64,000 bases of DNA from Azolla caroliniana (Eukaryota > Polypodiophyta). Positions within the stretch are counted from its first letter, which is position 1. Each line of letters opens with the position of its first letter. The position numbers were made by a program, and so were the translations under genes. The stretch lies in the NCBI GenBank assembly GCA_043228905.1, contig JBHGNT010000004.1, positions 12,338,001-12,402,000 on the forward strand, written 5' to 3'. Under the pieces are notes generated by a model, which made no database searches, was not told the origin of the DNA, and was given only the letters and a program-made list of their open reading frames with translations. This document shows positions 42,333 through 52,857 of this stretch, in pieces.

Positions 42333-45300
42333 ATGGAAGGCGGCAGCAGCGGGCAGCCGGGGATGATGGTGCTGAATGCACAGAACTACGCCGACTGGAA
42401 GATAAAGATGGAGGATCTGCTCATTGTTCGGGACCTGTATGAACCGATCGACAGGTCGGAAATACCCAAGGGGGTACTTGAGACGGAGTGGAGGCTTCTG
42501 AACCGGAAAGCCGTTGCAACCATTCGGCAATACGTCGACGTGAGCGTTCTACAACACGTGGCGAACGACACCAACGCATATGAGATGTGGAGGAAGCTGT
42601 CGGGCCTCTACGAGAGGAAGAATGCGTTGAACCGGACCTCCCTGATGAGAAAGATAGTGAACCTCAAGTACCGGGACGGCGAGAGTATGGTGGAACACGT
42701 AAGCACGTTCATGGGATTCGTGAACCAGCTTGCGGCGATCAAGTTCCCGTTGGAGGATGCAATGCAAGCCATCATCCTGATGTGTACATTGCCGGACAGC
42801 TGGGAGAACTTGGTGGTGACTCTCAGCACCTCCTGCACCGAAGATAACTTGTCCCTACAAACGGTAAAGACAAGTATTTTGAACGAAGAAGCGCGTCGGA
42901 GAGATAAAGAACCGGCCTCCGACTCGAAGGCGCTGCTTACCGAATCGGAACGGGGAAGACAATGGAACCGGAGTCCGCAAAGACGGGAGAAGTCGGGGAC
43001 CCGGTCGCAGTCAAGAGGAAGGCCCACATGCTTCCACTGTGGGAAGCCGGGGCACTTCCGGAAGAATTGTCGGCATTACCGAAAGGACAACGGAGCCGAC
43101 GACACCGATTCGAAGAAGTCACCGGAGAGAAACGGTGCATACCGGGGAGCCACGGACCGGAGAGGTCCGGATCGGCGAGGGCAGGACCGGAAAGGAACGA
43201 CGGCACTCGCGGCAAGTGAAGAAGAGATAATGCTCATTACCGAAGAGAGGGAGCTGAACCTTGCCGGTGTAGAGATGACCTGGGTGGTCGATTCCGGAGC
43301 GTCGTTCCACCTGACCCCGGAGAAGAAATACTTCTCATCCTACACAGCCGGTGAGCATGGCTGTGTCCGGATGGGAAATGAAGGCACATGCCGGATTGCC
43401 GGCATAGGAGACGTGTGGCTGATGACATCAACCGGATGCAAGATGCTGCTGAAGGATGTGCGACACGTTCCGGAGGTCCGATTGAACCTGATCTCGGCCG
43501 GGAGGCTAGATGATGAAGGCTACACGGGTAGCATCCGGAACGGTGTCATGAAGTTCAGCAAGGGGAGCCTGATAGTGGCTCGGGCCCGGAAGGTCAACAC
43601 ACTGTACCTGATGAACTCCCGGCTATGTCCGGAAGAGCTGAATGTGGCAGCTGACACTGCCGGTGAGCTGTGGCACAAAAGACTGTGCCACATGAGTGAG
43701 AAGGGGATGAAGAGGCTTGCAGAAGACAACCTTATCCCAGTGAAGCATGTGCACCTGGAAAAGTGCACCGATTGCCTGGCCGGTAAGCAGAACCGAACCT
43801 CCTTCCACTCAAGGCCACCGACGAGACGTAGCGCACCATTGGAGTTGGTGCACACCGATGTGTGTCAGGTAGAAACGAAGTCACATGGCGGAGCCCAGTA
43901 CTTCGTAACATTCATAGATGATCATAGCCGAAGACTGTGGACGGCACCGATGAAGACAAAGGACCAAGTGTTGTCCGTCTTCAAAGAACTCCACGCGAGA
44001 GTGGAAAGAGAATCCGGCAAGAAGCTGAAAGCGATACGAGCGGATAACGGAGGGGAATACCGGGGGCAGTTCCAGGAGTACTGTCGCTCGAAGGGGATCC
44101 GGCTCGAGTTTACTGTGCCGAAGACGCCGGAACTGAACGGGCTGGCCGAGAGGATGAACCGGACCATAATGGAGAGGGTCCGGAGTATGCTGGCGCATGC
44201 GAAATTACCCAAGGGGTTTTGGGCTGAGGCAATGTCGACGGCGACGTATGTGATAAATAGATCACCCTCAGTACCTTTGGACGGAGACACGCCGCAGAAA
44301 GTGTGGACCGGTAAGGAAGTGTCCTACCGGCATCTGAAGGTGTTCGGGTGTCTCGCATACGTGCATGTGGCAAAGGACCGGAGAGGAAAGCTAGATCCAA
44401 AGACCCGGCCATGCATATTCCTCGGTTACGGCGACGACGAGTTCGGCTACCGAGTATGGGACCCGGTCGACAAGAAGATATTCAGGAGTCGAGATATCAT
44501 CTTCATGGAGAACAAGACACTCGCCGACTGGGAGTCGGAGAAGAAGATGAAGAGCTCCAAGTCGACCGGTGAGGATCAACTCTACGAGGAGCAGTCCCGA
44601 CCGGCAAGGGACCGGTTAGCACTCGAGGATCCGGCCGAAGACGGTGAAGAAACAGAACCGGCCGAAGAAGATGAAAACGATACCGGAACCGGCCCCGATC
44701 CCGAAATGGATTCGGATGAAGAAGAAGCGGAAGAACCGGTTACCGAAGCTCCGGAACGGAGATATCCTCTAAGAGAGAGAAGGGCCCCCCGGAGATTTCC
44801 GGAACCTGAGCACGTGCTGCTGACCGACGAGGGGGAGCCGGAGAGTGTTGAAGAAGCAAAGCTTGACACCCATAGCCGCAGGTGGTTAAGTGCCATGCAG
44901 GAGGAGATGGATTCCCTGCATGAGAACCACACATATGAACTTGTGGAGTTGCCGAAAGGGAAGCGGGCACTTCGAAACAAGTGGGTGTTCAAGCTGAAAC
45001 CGGGAGATGCCGAAAACCCCCCGAGATACAAAGCCAGGATCGTGGTGAAGGGGTTTCAGCAGAAGAAGGGCGTCGACTTCGACGAGATATTTGCCCCGGT
45101 AGTGAAGATGACCTCCATCCGGACGGTGCTGAGCATAGCGGCAAGCATGGACCTCGAGGTAGAACAGATGGACGTGAAGACGGCATTCCTTCACGGTGAC
45201 CTCGATGAAGAGATCTACATGCAGCAACCGGAAGGATTCGAGAAGAAAGGGAAGGAGCACCTGGTATGCCGGTTGAAGAAGAGCCTTTACGGACTGAAGC

Positions 45301-46406
45301 AGGCTCCCCGGCAATGGTACCGGAAGTTCGACTCCTTCATGACAGACGAAGGGTACCTCAAAACGCAGTCCGACCACTGCGTGTTTGTGAAGAAGTTCGA
45401 AGGAGGAGACTCTCTAATACTCCTCCTGTACGTGGACGACATGTTGATCGTCGGACGGGACCAGGTAAAGATACGGATGCTGAAGAAGGCTCTTCACCGA
45501 ACCTTCTCAATGAAGGACCTGGGTCCGGCGAGGCAAATACTAGGGATGCACATCATCCGGGACCGGAAGAAGAAGCAGTTGTGGCTGTCACAGGAGAAGT
45601 ACGTGACAAAGGTGCTTCACCGGTTCAACATGTCGGAAGCAAGACCGGTCGGGTCAACCCTCCCGGCAAACTGCAAGTTGTCCAGCAAGCAGAGCCCCAA
45701 GACAAAGGCTGAGAAGGAGGACATGATGAAAGTACCATATGCCTCTGCCGTCGGAAGCTTGATGTACGCAATGGTGTGTACAAGACCGGACATAGGATAC
45801 GCAGTCGGAGTGGTGAGCCGGTACATGAGCAATCCCGGCAAAGAGCACTGGAACGCGGTCAAGTGGATACTCCGATACCTGAAGGGCACGGCAAACGTGT
45901 GCCTCCGATTCGGCTCCGGTAAGCCCGAACTCGACGGCTTTACTGATTCGGATATGTCGGCTGATGCAGATACCAGCCGGTCCACATCAGGGTATGTGAT
46001 GACGTATGCAGGGGGAGATGTTTCGTGGCAGTCGAGGCTGCAGAAGACGGTTGCGTTGTCAACCACGGAGGCGGAGTACATGGCGGCTGTTGAAGCCGGC
46101 AAGGAAATAATATGGATGAAGGACTTCATTAGAGAGCTCGGTATCCGGCAGGAGGAGTACCGACTCTACTGCGACAGTCAGAGTGCAATCCACCTTGCGA
46201 AGAACGCGGCCTATCACTCCCGGACGAAACACATCCAGCGAAGATATCACTGGATCCGGGAAAGGATAGAAGACAAGGAGTTCGTGCTGACGAAGATCCA
46301 CACGGACGAGAACGGCTCAGATATGCTGACCAAAGTGCTCACACCCGACAAGTTGGAAGCATGCCGGAAGAGGATTGGATTGGAGAGACATCCCATGCCG
46401 AAGTGA
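42333..46406 (+). CDS. Copia gag-pol polyprotein, intact (1357 aa)
   Basis: The frame is open from 42276, but that Met lies inside the LTR. The first Met after the primer-binding site is at 42333 (MEGGSSGQ), my chosen start. Gag spans about 1-230 (NAQNYADWKIKMEDL). The zinc knuckle CFHCGKPGHFRKNC is near 233-246, protease DSGASFHLTP at Asp320, and GAG-pre-integrase LWHKRLCHMSEKG near 450. Integrase catalytic residues are D509, D571 and E606 (HTDVC, RADNGGEY, NGLAERMNR), a proper D-D35-E. An acidic linker follows near 740-810. RT has FQQKKGVDFDEIFAPV, QMDVKTAFLHGDLDEEI and YVDD at 1033-1036. RNase H has GFTDSDMSAD (Asp1205) and LSTTEAEYMAA. All key residues are present. GC-rich, CCGG-heavy codon use differs from the AT-rich neighbours. 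Confidence 0.97.
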   Translation: MEGGSSGQPGMMVLNAQNYADWKIKMEDLLIVRDLYEPIDRSEIPKGVLETEWRLLNRKAVATIRQYVDVSVLQHVANDTNAYEMWRKLSGLYERKNALNRTSLMRKIVNLKYRDGESMVEHVSTFMGFVNQLAAIKFPLEDAMQAIILMCTLPDSWENLVVTLSTSCTEDNLSLQTVKTSILNEEARRRDKEPASDSKALLTESERGRQWNRSPQRREKSGTRSQSRGRPTCFHCGKPGHFRKNCRHYRKDNGADDTDSKKSPERNGAYRGATDRRGPDRRGQDRKGTTALAASEEEIMLITEERELNLAGVEMTWVVDSGASFHLTPEKKYFSSYTAGEHGCVRMGNEGTCRIAGIGDVWLMTSTGCKMLLKDVRHVPEVRLNLISAGRLDDEGYTGSIRNGVMKFSKGSLIVARARKVNTLYLMNSRLCPEELNVAADTAGELWHKRLCHMSEKGMKRLAEDNLIPVKHVHLEKCTDCLAGKQNRTSFHSRPPTRRSAPLELVHTDVCQVETKSHGGAQYFVTFIDDHSRRLWTAPMKTKDQVLSVFKELHARVERESGKKLKAIRADNGGEYRGQFQEYCRSKGIRLEFTVPKTPELNGLAERMNRTIMERVRSMLAHAKLPKGFWAEAMSTATYVINRSPSVPLDGDTPQKVWTGKEVSYRHLKVFGCLAYVHVAKDRRGKLDPKTRPCIFLGYGDDEFGYRVWDPVDKKIFRSRDIIFMENKTLADWESEKKMKSSKSTGEDQLYEEQSRPARDRLALEDPAEDGEETEPAEEDENDTGTGPDPEMDSDEEEAEEPVTEAPERRYPLRERRAPRRFPEPEHVLLTDEGEPESVEEAKLDTHSRRWLSAMQEEMDSLHENHTYELVELPKGKRALRNKWVFKLKPGDAENPPRYKARIVVKGFQQKKGVDFDEIFAPVVKMTSIRTVLSIAASMDLEVEQMDVKTAFLHGDLDEEIYMQQPEGFEKKGKEHLVCRLKKSLYGLKQAPRQWYRKFDSFMTDEGYLKTQSDHCVFVKKFEGGDSLILLLYVDDMLIVGRDQVKIRMLKKALHRTFSMKDLGPARQILGMHIIRDRKKKQLWLSQEKYVTKVLHRFNMSEARPVGSTLPANCKLSSKQSPKTKAEKEDMMKVPYASAVGSLMYAMVCTRPDIGYAVGVVSRYMSNPGKEHWNAVKWILRYLKGTANVCLRFGSGKPELDGFTDSDMSADADTSRSTSGYVMTYAGGDVSWQSRLQKTVALSTTEAEYMAAVEAGKEIIWMKDFIRELGIRQEEYRLYCDSQSAIHLAKNAAYHSRTKHIQRRYHWIRERIEDKEFVLTKIHTDENGSDMLTKVLTPDKLEACRKRIGLERHPMPK

Positions 46407-46416
46407 AGGGGGAGTT

Positions 46417-47104
46417 TGTTAGGATTTTCGGTCCCTCCGGATGGGATGTCCCCGGAGATAAATAACGGCAAGCCCGGTTGCGGTTACGGAACCGGATGAT
46501 GAAGAGTACCCGGCATGAAGCCGGATGAAGTGTGCCCGGATGCGGATCCGGATGATGAAGAGTACCCGGATACGGATCCGGATGATGAAGACCCCGGTTA
46601 CGGAACCGGATGCTGAAGACCCCGACTACGGAGCCGGATGACGAATGTACCCGGAGAGAGATCCGGAACCGGGGACATATTTGTGAATATGTTTGCCAAG
46701 GGCCCTTGAGGCTATATTTGTAAATATCCCGAAAGTCATATGTGTATAAATATGACTTAGGGCAAACAGTTTTAAGGCTGCTCATTTTTCATGCGAAGTG
46801 AGAGCAGCCGAGAGAGAGAGAGAGAGAGAGAGAGACGAAGAGGTCGTTGCCTCTGTGTATTGCCGCCGCCTGTGGCGAAGACAGTGAGCTCAAGGTTGTT
46901 GCCTTGTAGCTTCACCAGTGTACATCCCTGTTCATAGTGATAGTTGGAGTTTGAGGACTCCCGTGGTTTTTCCCATTTAGGGTTTTCCACGTAAAACATC
47001 CAGTGTACCTTTCTCTCTATTGTTTTTTCGTGCATTGTTGTATTTCCCGTTTTTCTGTGAATCGATCCTGTTCCTCGGTTGTGGCCGAGCACGGAATTTC
47101 TACA
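46417..47104 (+). repeat. Young copia 3' LTR (688 bp)
   Basis: It is identical in length to the 5' LTR and in sequence apart from one G-to-T difference near 46728. The palindrome-embedded TATA box is at 46735-46756. Confidence 0.97.
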
Positions 47105-47266
47105 TAATGCTGCTATATACTCGGCCTCTATGGTTGATAGGGTCGTGCACTCTTACAACTTCAACCTCCATCATATCGTGCCACTACCATAGATGAAGAT
47201 ATAGCCTCATATTGACTTCCGATTGTCCGAATTTGTTATCCCTTAGGCTGGACAAACCCTAACACA
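47105..47266 (-). pseudogene. Copia RNase H, N-terminal half (split by young copia)
   Basis: The - strand reads DNRKSI-stop-GYIFIYGSGT, then TTLSTIEAEYIAA, the middle RNase H block, with three stops. It joins the half at 41347-41613 across the young copia. The fragment ends near 47266, where gypsy 3' sequence starts. Confidence 0.8.
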
Positions 47267-47785
47267 GGGTGTCCCTGTGGAACACTTCACCAAAGGGTGG
47301 CACGGGGAGATATTGATAGACTGTAGTATCGAAGGGGTCTTAACCGGTTACTAATCGACACTGTTAATTATCATAACACATGCCTAAGATTAATTATATT
47401 AAGCATAGGATGGTAACCAGATAGACACTAAACATACGTAAACAGCAACACTTCGATTAATTATCCGTTGTTGATTACATTCTTGCCGGGTCCTTTTATA
47501 GGTCTCCGACTGAGTTACAAACCGGTGCCAACCGGCAACCGGCAACGATCTGATCCAGATCCGAATCGGCATACCGATTCTGGGTCCGTCATTCCGCATC
47601 TCAAAATAACATAATACTTATTAATTTCAAAATAACATAGTACTTATTAATTTCAATTCCCTTTTCCTAATTAAATACCCCTTTTACATTCTGGACTCTA
47701 ACCGGCCCTTTGGCCTTGCAGGGCAACACATGGCACGCTTATGGGACAATACATTGTACGTCGAACCCACGGTTAGCCCTTTATC
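47267..47785 (-). mobile_element. Gypsy 3' untranslated end, probably including its LTR
   Basis: It follows the end of the downstream ORF of the gypsy(-). It contains CTATAAAAGG on the - strand (about 47505), a pair of 27-bp direct repeats (47604-47657) and runs to the copia border at 47266. I could not define LTR ends, because the 5' LTR of this element is not in the window. Confidence 0.4.
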
Positions 47786-50700
47786 ACTCGTTTGTCAAAA
47801 TGTCCAGAATGCTTTGGTCCAAGGGTTCTAGATGTTCTTCGGGTAGTTGCTCCAGTTGTTGTTGTGGCTAATGTTGTTGTTGCTCTTCGGCCTACTCCTC
47901 CTCTCCGGTTTTTATCCCTTCAGGCTCCAGTCCCTTCCGGACTTCCGTCTCTATCTCATCTGTTCTGGGCTCCTCCTGCTCCTGATGTCCAGTTTGCAAT
48001 GGCTCTTTCAGGTCGGCTACCTTCGGCTACTCCTCTTGAGCTACTTTTGTTTGGCTTTCTTTGGTTTTGGCAGCATTCGACGTCAGCTCCAGAGATTTCT
48101 CTTTCTCACTAATGTTAATTGTCGCCGTTCTTCTAGGCTCCATTTGCTGTCTCCGTTCCTGTTCGTAATGCTCGAACTAGAGTAGGGTATCTAGCTGGTC
48201 GTCACCTAACTGTTCCACCAACTAGCCCACCGCCACCAGTTGCTCTCCGGCCAAGGACAAGAAGTCATCGGGTAACTCTTCCCGTATGGTCACAATGCTT
48301 TCCGCGTCAAGTATGTAGAAGTTATCGCCGTCCTTTTGCCGCTGCCGTCCTGTGGACTTCATCCTGGAGTTCCCGCATCTTTTCTTGCTGCCGGTCACCA
48401 TATGCCATCAATTTGTTGTGTTTCGCCTCTAGGTGCTTGTGATCCCGGTGCGACCTGTCAAAATCCTTTGTTTTCTATTTCAGCCTCTGATTGATTTGGC
48501 ATTGGGCCCGGTCCTCACAATCCTTCTATTGCTAGAGTTCTTCTTGGAGCCGCTCGATCTCGACTTTCGCCGATCGTTAGGGTTTGTCCCTTTCTTGCAT
48601 ATGCTTGATGACCTTTCTGTAGATTGTCCTCGGCTTTCCGGAGGTTCTCTGCCATTTTCCATTGCTCTTCCTCCACCGCCTTCTTCAGGTCTCGTTCTCT
48701 AGCCCTTAAGGCATCTTGGGCTACCAATTCCTCTCCGATAGTGGTGAGTTCTTGTTCTTGTGCCTTATTTGCATCCGGTGCTATTTCAGTTACCCGCATC
48801 TTATTAGTCTGTTCATTCACTAGAGCCATTAATTCTGGTAGTCTTAGTCTTGGACACCTCTGCTTTAGCGTGCGCAATTTCTTCGTCCATGCTCTGGACC
48901 ATCGACCAGGCCTTCTCAACTTCTTCGGTTGTGGCAAACAACCGGTTCCCCTGTGCTCTCTCCTCCATTTCAATTTGGCACACAACTCCAGCCACCTACT
49001 CGCCGATCCACCGTAGCCATTGACTGCCAGTGCCTTTTTGTCTTGCTAGTTCTGGTTGTGGCATGGCCTCTGTTCGCGCCGAAAGCCCTTTTTGGATTGT
49101 TGACTGCAACGACAACTCCTGCTCTTGTTGGGCCTGCTGCCCCAGTGAGGTAGGCAATTCAATTACCGGTTCTTGGACCACCGGCACTGCTGCTTCTTGC
49201 CGCATAGTTAACTCTTTCATCGGTTCTGGTTGAACCGGTTCTGCTTCCTTCCTTGGGTCCGGTCCCTCGGAGTAGGGTGTCCATGCGTTGTCCTTCACCG
49301 AACCCGATTCGTCCCCCTTCTGCTCCGCATTGCTATGCTTCTAGCTGTTAGGATTTTGGTCCCTCCGGATGGGATATGAGTACCCGGCAATGGAAGACCC
49401 GGTCAAAACCGGATGACGCAGGGCCGGTGAGAACCTCTCACCGGATGAAGGGACATATATGTAAATATGTTTCTGTTAGCCCATTGTCGCTATATTTGTA
49501 AATAGCCCGAAAGTCATATTAGTATAAATATGACTTAGGGCAAACAGGTTTAGTGTGGGTCATTCTTTGTTGTCATTTTGGTGTAACTGCTATACAGATC
49601 ATAACAGAGAGAGAGAGACACACACACACAAAGTGATTCTCTGTTGTAACCGCCACCAAGCGAAGAGAGTGAGCACGAGGTCGTTGCCTCTATGCCCCCC
49701 TTGTTGTATTCTTTTGACATAATGATAGTTTGGAGTTTGTGGGCTCTCGTGGTTTTTCCCTCTCAGGGTTTTCCACGTTAACATACTGTGTACCCATTTT
49801 CATATTGTGTGTGTGTACGTGTATTCACTTCCATTCCCAATTTCGGTGTTCGATTCTAAAAGACACGATTTGAGACTCGGTTGTGGGCGAGTAATATTCC
49901 TCATATTTCGCGTCACTAGCAACGTAGGAGGTTATCGGCTGGGTCTTCCTCCGCCTCCTCCTCTTGGGTTCTGATATTGATCTTCGTTGCCAAGGGGTCC
50001 GGCTCTTGTTCCTGTCGGCACAACTTGATTTTCAAAGGCCTTATTGGTGGTTCCATCGGTGTCTTTGTCTCTGCTTGCCTCTTCCGGCTAGGCGGTTCTT
50101 TCCCTTGCTGCAAGGTACTGCCCTCTTTCCATCCAGGCATGTGCTTGGCCAGGAGTTGTTGCCGTTTTGAAGGTTTGTTAGGCGTGGTCTCCATTACTCA
50201 AACCCGCTTCTTAGTCCTTACCGGCTCCACTGGTGGCACCAAAAGAGTTAGCCATTGAGCCATGGCTGTCCATAATTTATTACCGTTCTGCACTGATGCT
50301 ATCGTTGTCCGCAAGAAATCGGCGATAATTATTGACCAATCCACTTGCACCCCTGTGTACGTAGCAATGATGAAACCGGATTTGTCCTTTGGCATTGTTG
50401 GGGGTTGGGGGTACACAAACCCATACTCGTGGAGGACACGAGCCACTTCTCTGAACAGGGGGTCCTCGCCGCCCTGTGTCTGGTGAGCCTTACTAGCGAG
50501 GGAATATTCGCCAAAAAACTTGGTGAGAATTTCAGGAGAAGGGTTCTCGATGGCTTCCTCTGTTATGACTTCCGTGTCGATTTTCTGCACGACTTCTTCT
50601 ATTTCGTCGTGCGACGGTGTCTCTGCTATCCTCAAGAAGCCTCCCAACCCATGTTGGTTTAACCACTTTTTGGCTATTTCGAAAATTGCCATCGGTTCCA

Positions 50701-50887
50701 TCTCATCATCTGGTTCTATGGGGTTGGGTAGGGACGATATGCTTGTATGTGCTTCTTGTGTCCGTCTGCTCACTTGGATTGTCCTTTGTGTGCTCAGTGC
50801 TCTGTGTTCGCGAAATGAAAGGGACTCTGCGAGGCGGAGGTTTTCTATTCCCATGCTTGGTGCCTTTCTCGATTCTCGCGCATGCAC
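47786..50887 (-). pseudogene. Extra ORF downstream of gypsy integrase (coiled-coil, unknown)
   Basis: The Met at 50887 opens MHARESRKAPSMGIENLRL. The frame stays open for 229 codons (GYSLAS-like and VDWSIIIADFLRTTIASVQ, MAQWLTLLVPP blocks), passes an in-frame stop at 50198-50200 and reads to 49916. It resumes in the same frame beyond the solo LTR at 49346-49915 and continues to 48813. A frameshift leads to a strongly heptad-like stretch (ALRARERDLKKAVEEEQWKM, 48720-48560). A final Glu/Gln-rich part ends LDQSILDILTNE at about 47786. Without the LTR the length is about 2.5 kb. No transmembrane segment or signal peptide is visible, so it does not look like env. The IIADFLRTTI-type block vaguely recalls plant mobile-domain or transposon-associated proteins. 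Function unknown. Confidence 0.65.
49346..49915 (+). mobile_element. Solo copia LTR (570 bp) with CTAGC duplication
   Basis: It starts TGTTAGGATTTTGGTCCCTCCGG and ends CGCGTCA. CTAGC stands at 49341-49345 and 49916-49920. It has the palindrome-embedded TATA box at 49513-49534, GA/CA microsatellites (49606-49630), and matches the young copia LTR family but is shorter in U3. No internal sequence is attached on either side, so it is a solo LTR left by recombination. It splits the extra gypsy ORF. Confidence 0.92.
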
Positions 50888-51107
50888 ATCGTGTACTATA
50901 ATAGCAACTGTGTGACACGTGGTGTGCTTTAACTAGGCTTTAAATAGCCACTACACACCTTTCCGAGGTGTCCGTTCGTTCCTCGCCTTTGCATGATGAT
51001 CTTTTTTTTTTTTACCCGGTAACCCTGGGTCCCTTGTCTTCATGGTTGCCGACCAACTGTTTGCCGCTACCTATTTCCGCATTGTTCTCCAATTGATGAA
51101 ATGGGTT

Positions 51108-52256
51108 CTATGGCATGGGTCCATAATATGGTTTAAGTCGGAACCCATTTACCCACTTGTCCAACACCTTGCCGGCTAGCGTTCCCAACGGATATGAGCT
51201 GTTGAACTCTCGCGTTATCCAATATGGTCCGGTCCACTGGAACTGTAGCTTCCCTGGTATCTTGCCCATCCGGGTTTGGAACACTAGTACCAGCTTGATG
51301 ATTTCAAACATCTTCTCGTTACCCATTCGGTGGTGGTCGACGAATGCTTTCCTTCGTCGTTGCTCGAGTTCCATCTACATTAGGCTCGCTATTCGGTGCT
51401 CCTCCAACTCGCATAGTGCTGTTAATAGGATTTTTTCCGACTCCTTCTCGCTCAACCGCTCCGGGAACTATATCCGTAAGCTTAGAATCTGGAATTCAAT
51501 TGGCATCACAGCTTCGAGACCAAATGCTACCCGGAATGGTGTTGTCCGGATACTTGTTTTGTATGTCGTTTGGTACACCCATAACGCGCTATGCAGCTTT
51601 GTATCCCAATCAGTTTGGTTCTCATTGAGAATCTTCCGGAGAATGTTTTGCAGAGTTTTATTGGTGGATTCAGCCAATCCATTGGCCTGGGGGTAATAAG
51701 GGGTGCTTCGCTTGTGTACAACCACATGAAATGTTGTTAGGCTTTCCACCACGTGGTCGAGGAAGTGTCGACCTTGGTCACTGATTAATTCGATTGGAAA
51801 TCCATACCGGCACCAGATGTACTCGTACAGGAACTTTGTCATTGACGCCGCGGTATTGTCACGTAGTGCCTTGGCTTCCACCCATTTTGTACAGTAATCT
51901 GTGGCAACAATTATGTACCTGTTGCTGGTGCGCATTGTTGGCTGGTGCGGCATGCGCGCTTGTTCCGTTGGCCGGCCCATTCTTTGACACAAATCACATT
52001 CCTTCGTATATCGGAAGGAGTCCTTTAGTGTCATTGGCCACCATAAGCCGCTGCGCCATATTTTCCTTGCCGTAGCTTCACCGGCATAATGTCCTCCGGC
52101 GACCCCACAATGCAATTCCCGTAAAATGGTGTCTTTTTCATTACTCCTGACCGCTCGTTGCCATATGTCGTCCGCTCCTTTATGATACAGTGTATCCTGC
52201 ACTAGACAAAAGTGTCGGCTTTGCACCGCCAACCGTTTATGTTCATCCCGGTTCAT
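51108..52256 (-). pseudogene. Gypsy integrase
   Basis: The - strand has an H-H-C-C zinc region (LHCGVAGGHYAGEATARK, CDLCQRMG), then IIVATDYCTKWVEA (first Asp), LISDQGRHF (second Asp) and YYPQANGLAESTNKTL (Glu). The core is therefore complete in a 262-codon ORF (52256-51468). After a break the C-terminal part 51374-51108 has a GPY motif (FQWTGPYWI). Wording is Tat/Athila-like. Stop or shift near 51470-51374. 50888-51107 holds no ORF but has a T13 run at 51002-51014. Confidence 0.85.
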
Positions 52257-52857
52257 TTCCTCTGGGGTAGTCTGGTGCTTAAGAACTGGTGCATATTCGT
52301 TAGCCTTTTGTCCTCGTCCGCAACCGTCCCATCTACCGTGGTTTCCGTTGTAATTTTAAACAATATGGCATCCGGAAATTCATCTTGAACACCATCACTG
52401 GCCTCTCCAGATTCTAACCGGCTCAAGTAATCGGCAACCGCATGTTGTATACTTGACGGGTGATAGATCTCAAATTCAAATTCTTGTAATAATAATGTCC
52501 ACCGGACCAACTTGCTGTTGAGTGATGCCTTCGAGACCAAGTATAAAAGTGTTGAATGGTCTACATGGAATGAAAACTTGCGACCCAACAAATAATGTCG
52601 GGATTTGGTGACATTGTATATCATTCCTAGGGTTTCTCTTTCCATAGTGGAATAATTCTGCTTCGCCTTTGACAGCTTCCGGCTAGCGTAGTACACCGGA
52701 CGGTACCACTTCGGTTCGGTAAGTTGCATGAGTACACTGCTGATTGCGATATCTGACGCGTCCACAAAGACATGGAACTCTTTTGACCAGTCAGAGGGTT
52801 GTACCACTAGTGCTTGTGACAACATTACCTTGAGTGCGCGGCAAGCAGAGTTCTCTA
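52253..52857 (-). pseudogene. Gypsy RNase H (RT truncated away)
   Basis: The - strand contains FHVFVDASDIAISSVLMQ, YYASRKLSKAKQNYSTMERE, HYLLGRKFSFHVDHS and VADYLSRLES. These are the RNase H domain and its connection to integrase (4-bp overlap with the next frame). The open frame extends artificially to 53011, but its first about 50 codons are antisense copia gag; the true edge is about 52855. RT, protease and gag of this element are gone. Confidence 0.85.

Larger units (their letters stand above)
41614..47104 (+). mobile_element. Young, intact copia element, 5.5 kb
   Basis: LTRs of 688 bp (41614-42301 and 46417-47104) differ at one base by eye (G/T in TAAATA-G/T-CCCG). TAATG at 41609-41613 and 47105-47109 is a perfect target-site duplication. 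The primer-binding site TGGTATCAGAGC is at 42305-42316 and the polypurine tract AAGTGAAGGGGGAG at 46401-46414. One uninterrupted gag-pol ORF. It sits in the RNase H domain of an older copia in the opposite orientation. Complete structure and near-identical LTRs mean very recent insertion; it may be able to transpose. Confidence 0.97.

Noticed and set aside
44582-45031. 149-codon - strand ORF and other long antisense ORFs in 42.3-46.4 kb
   Set aside because: Shadows of the GC-rich intact copia gag-pol on the + strand.
47786-50887. Env gene of an errantivirus/Athila type
   Set aside because: Position fits, but no signal peptide, transmembrane segment or cleavage-type motif is visible.
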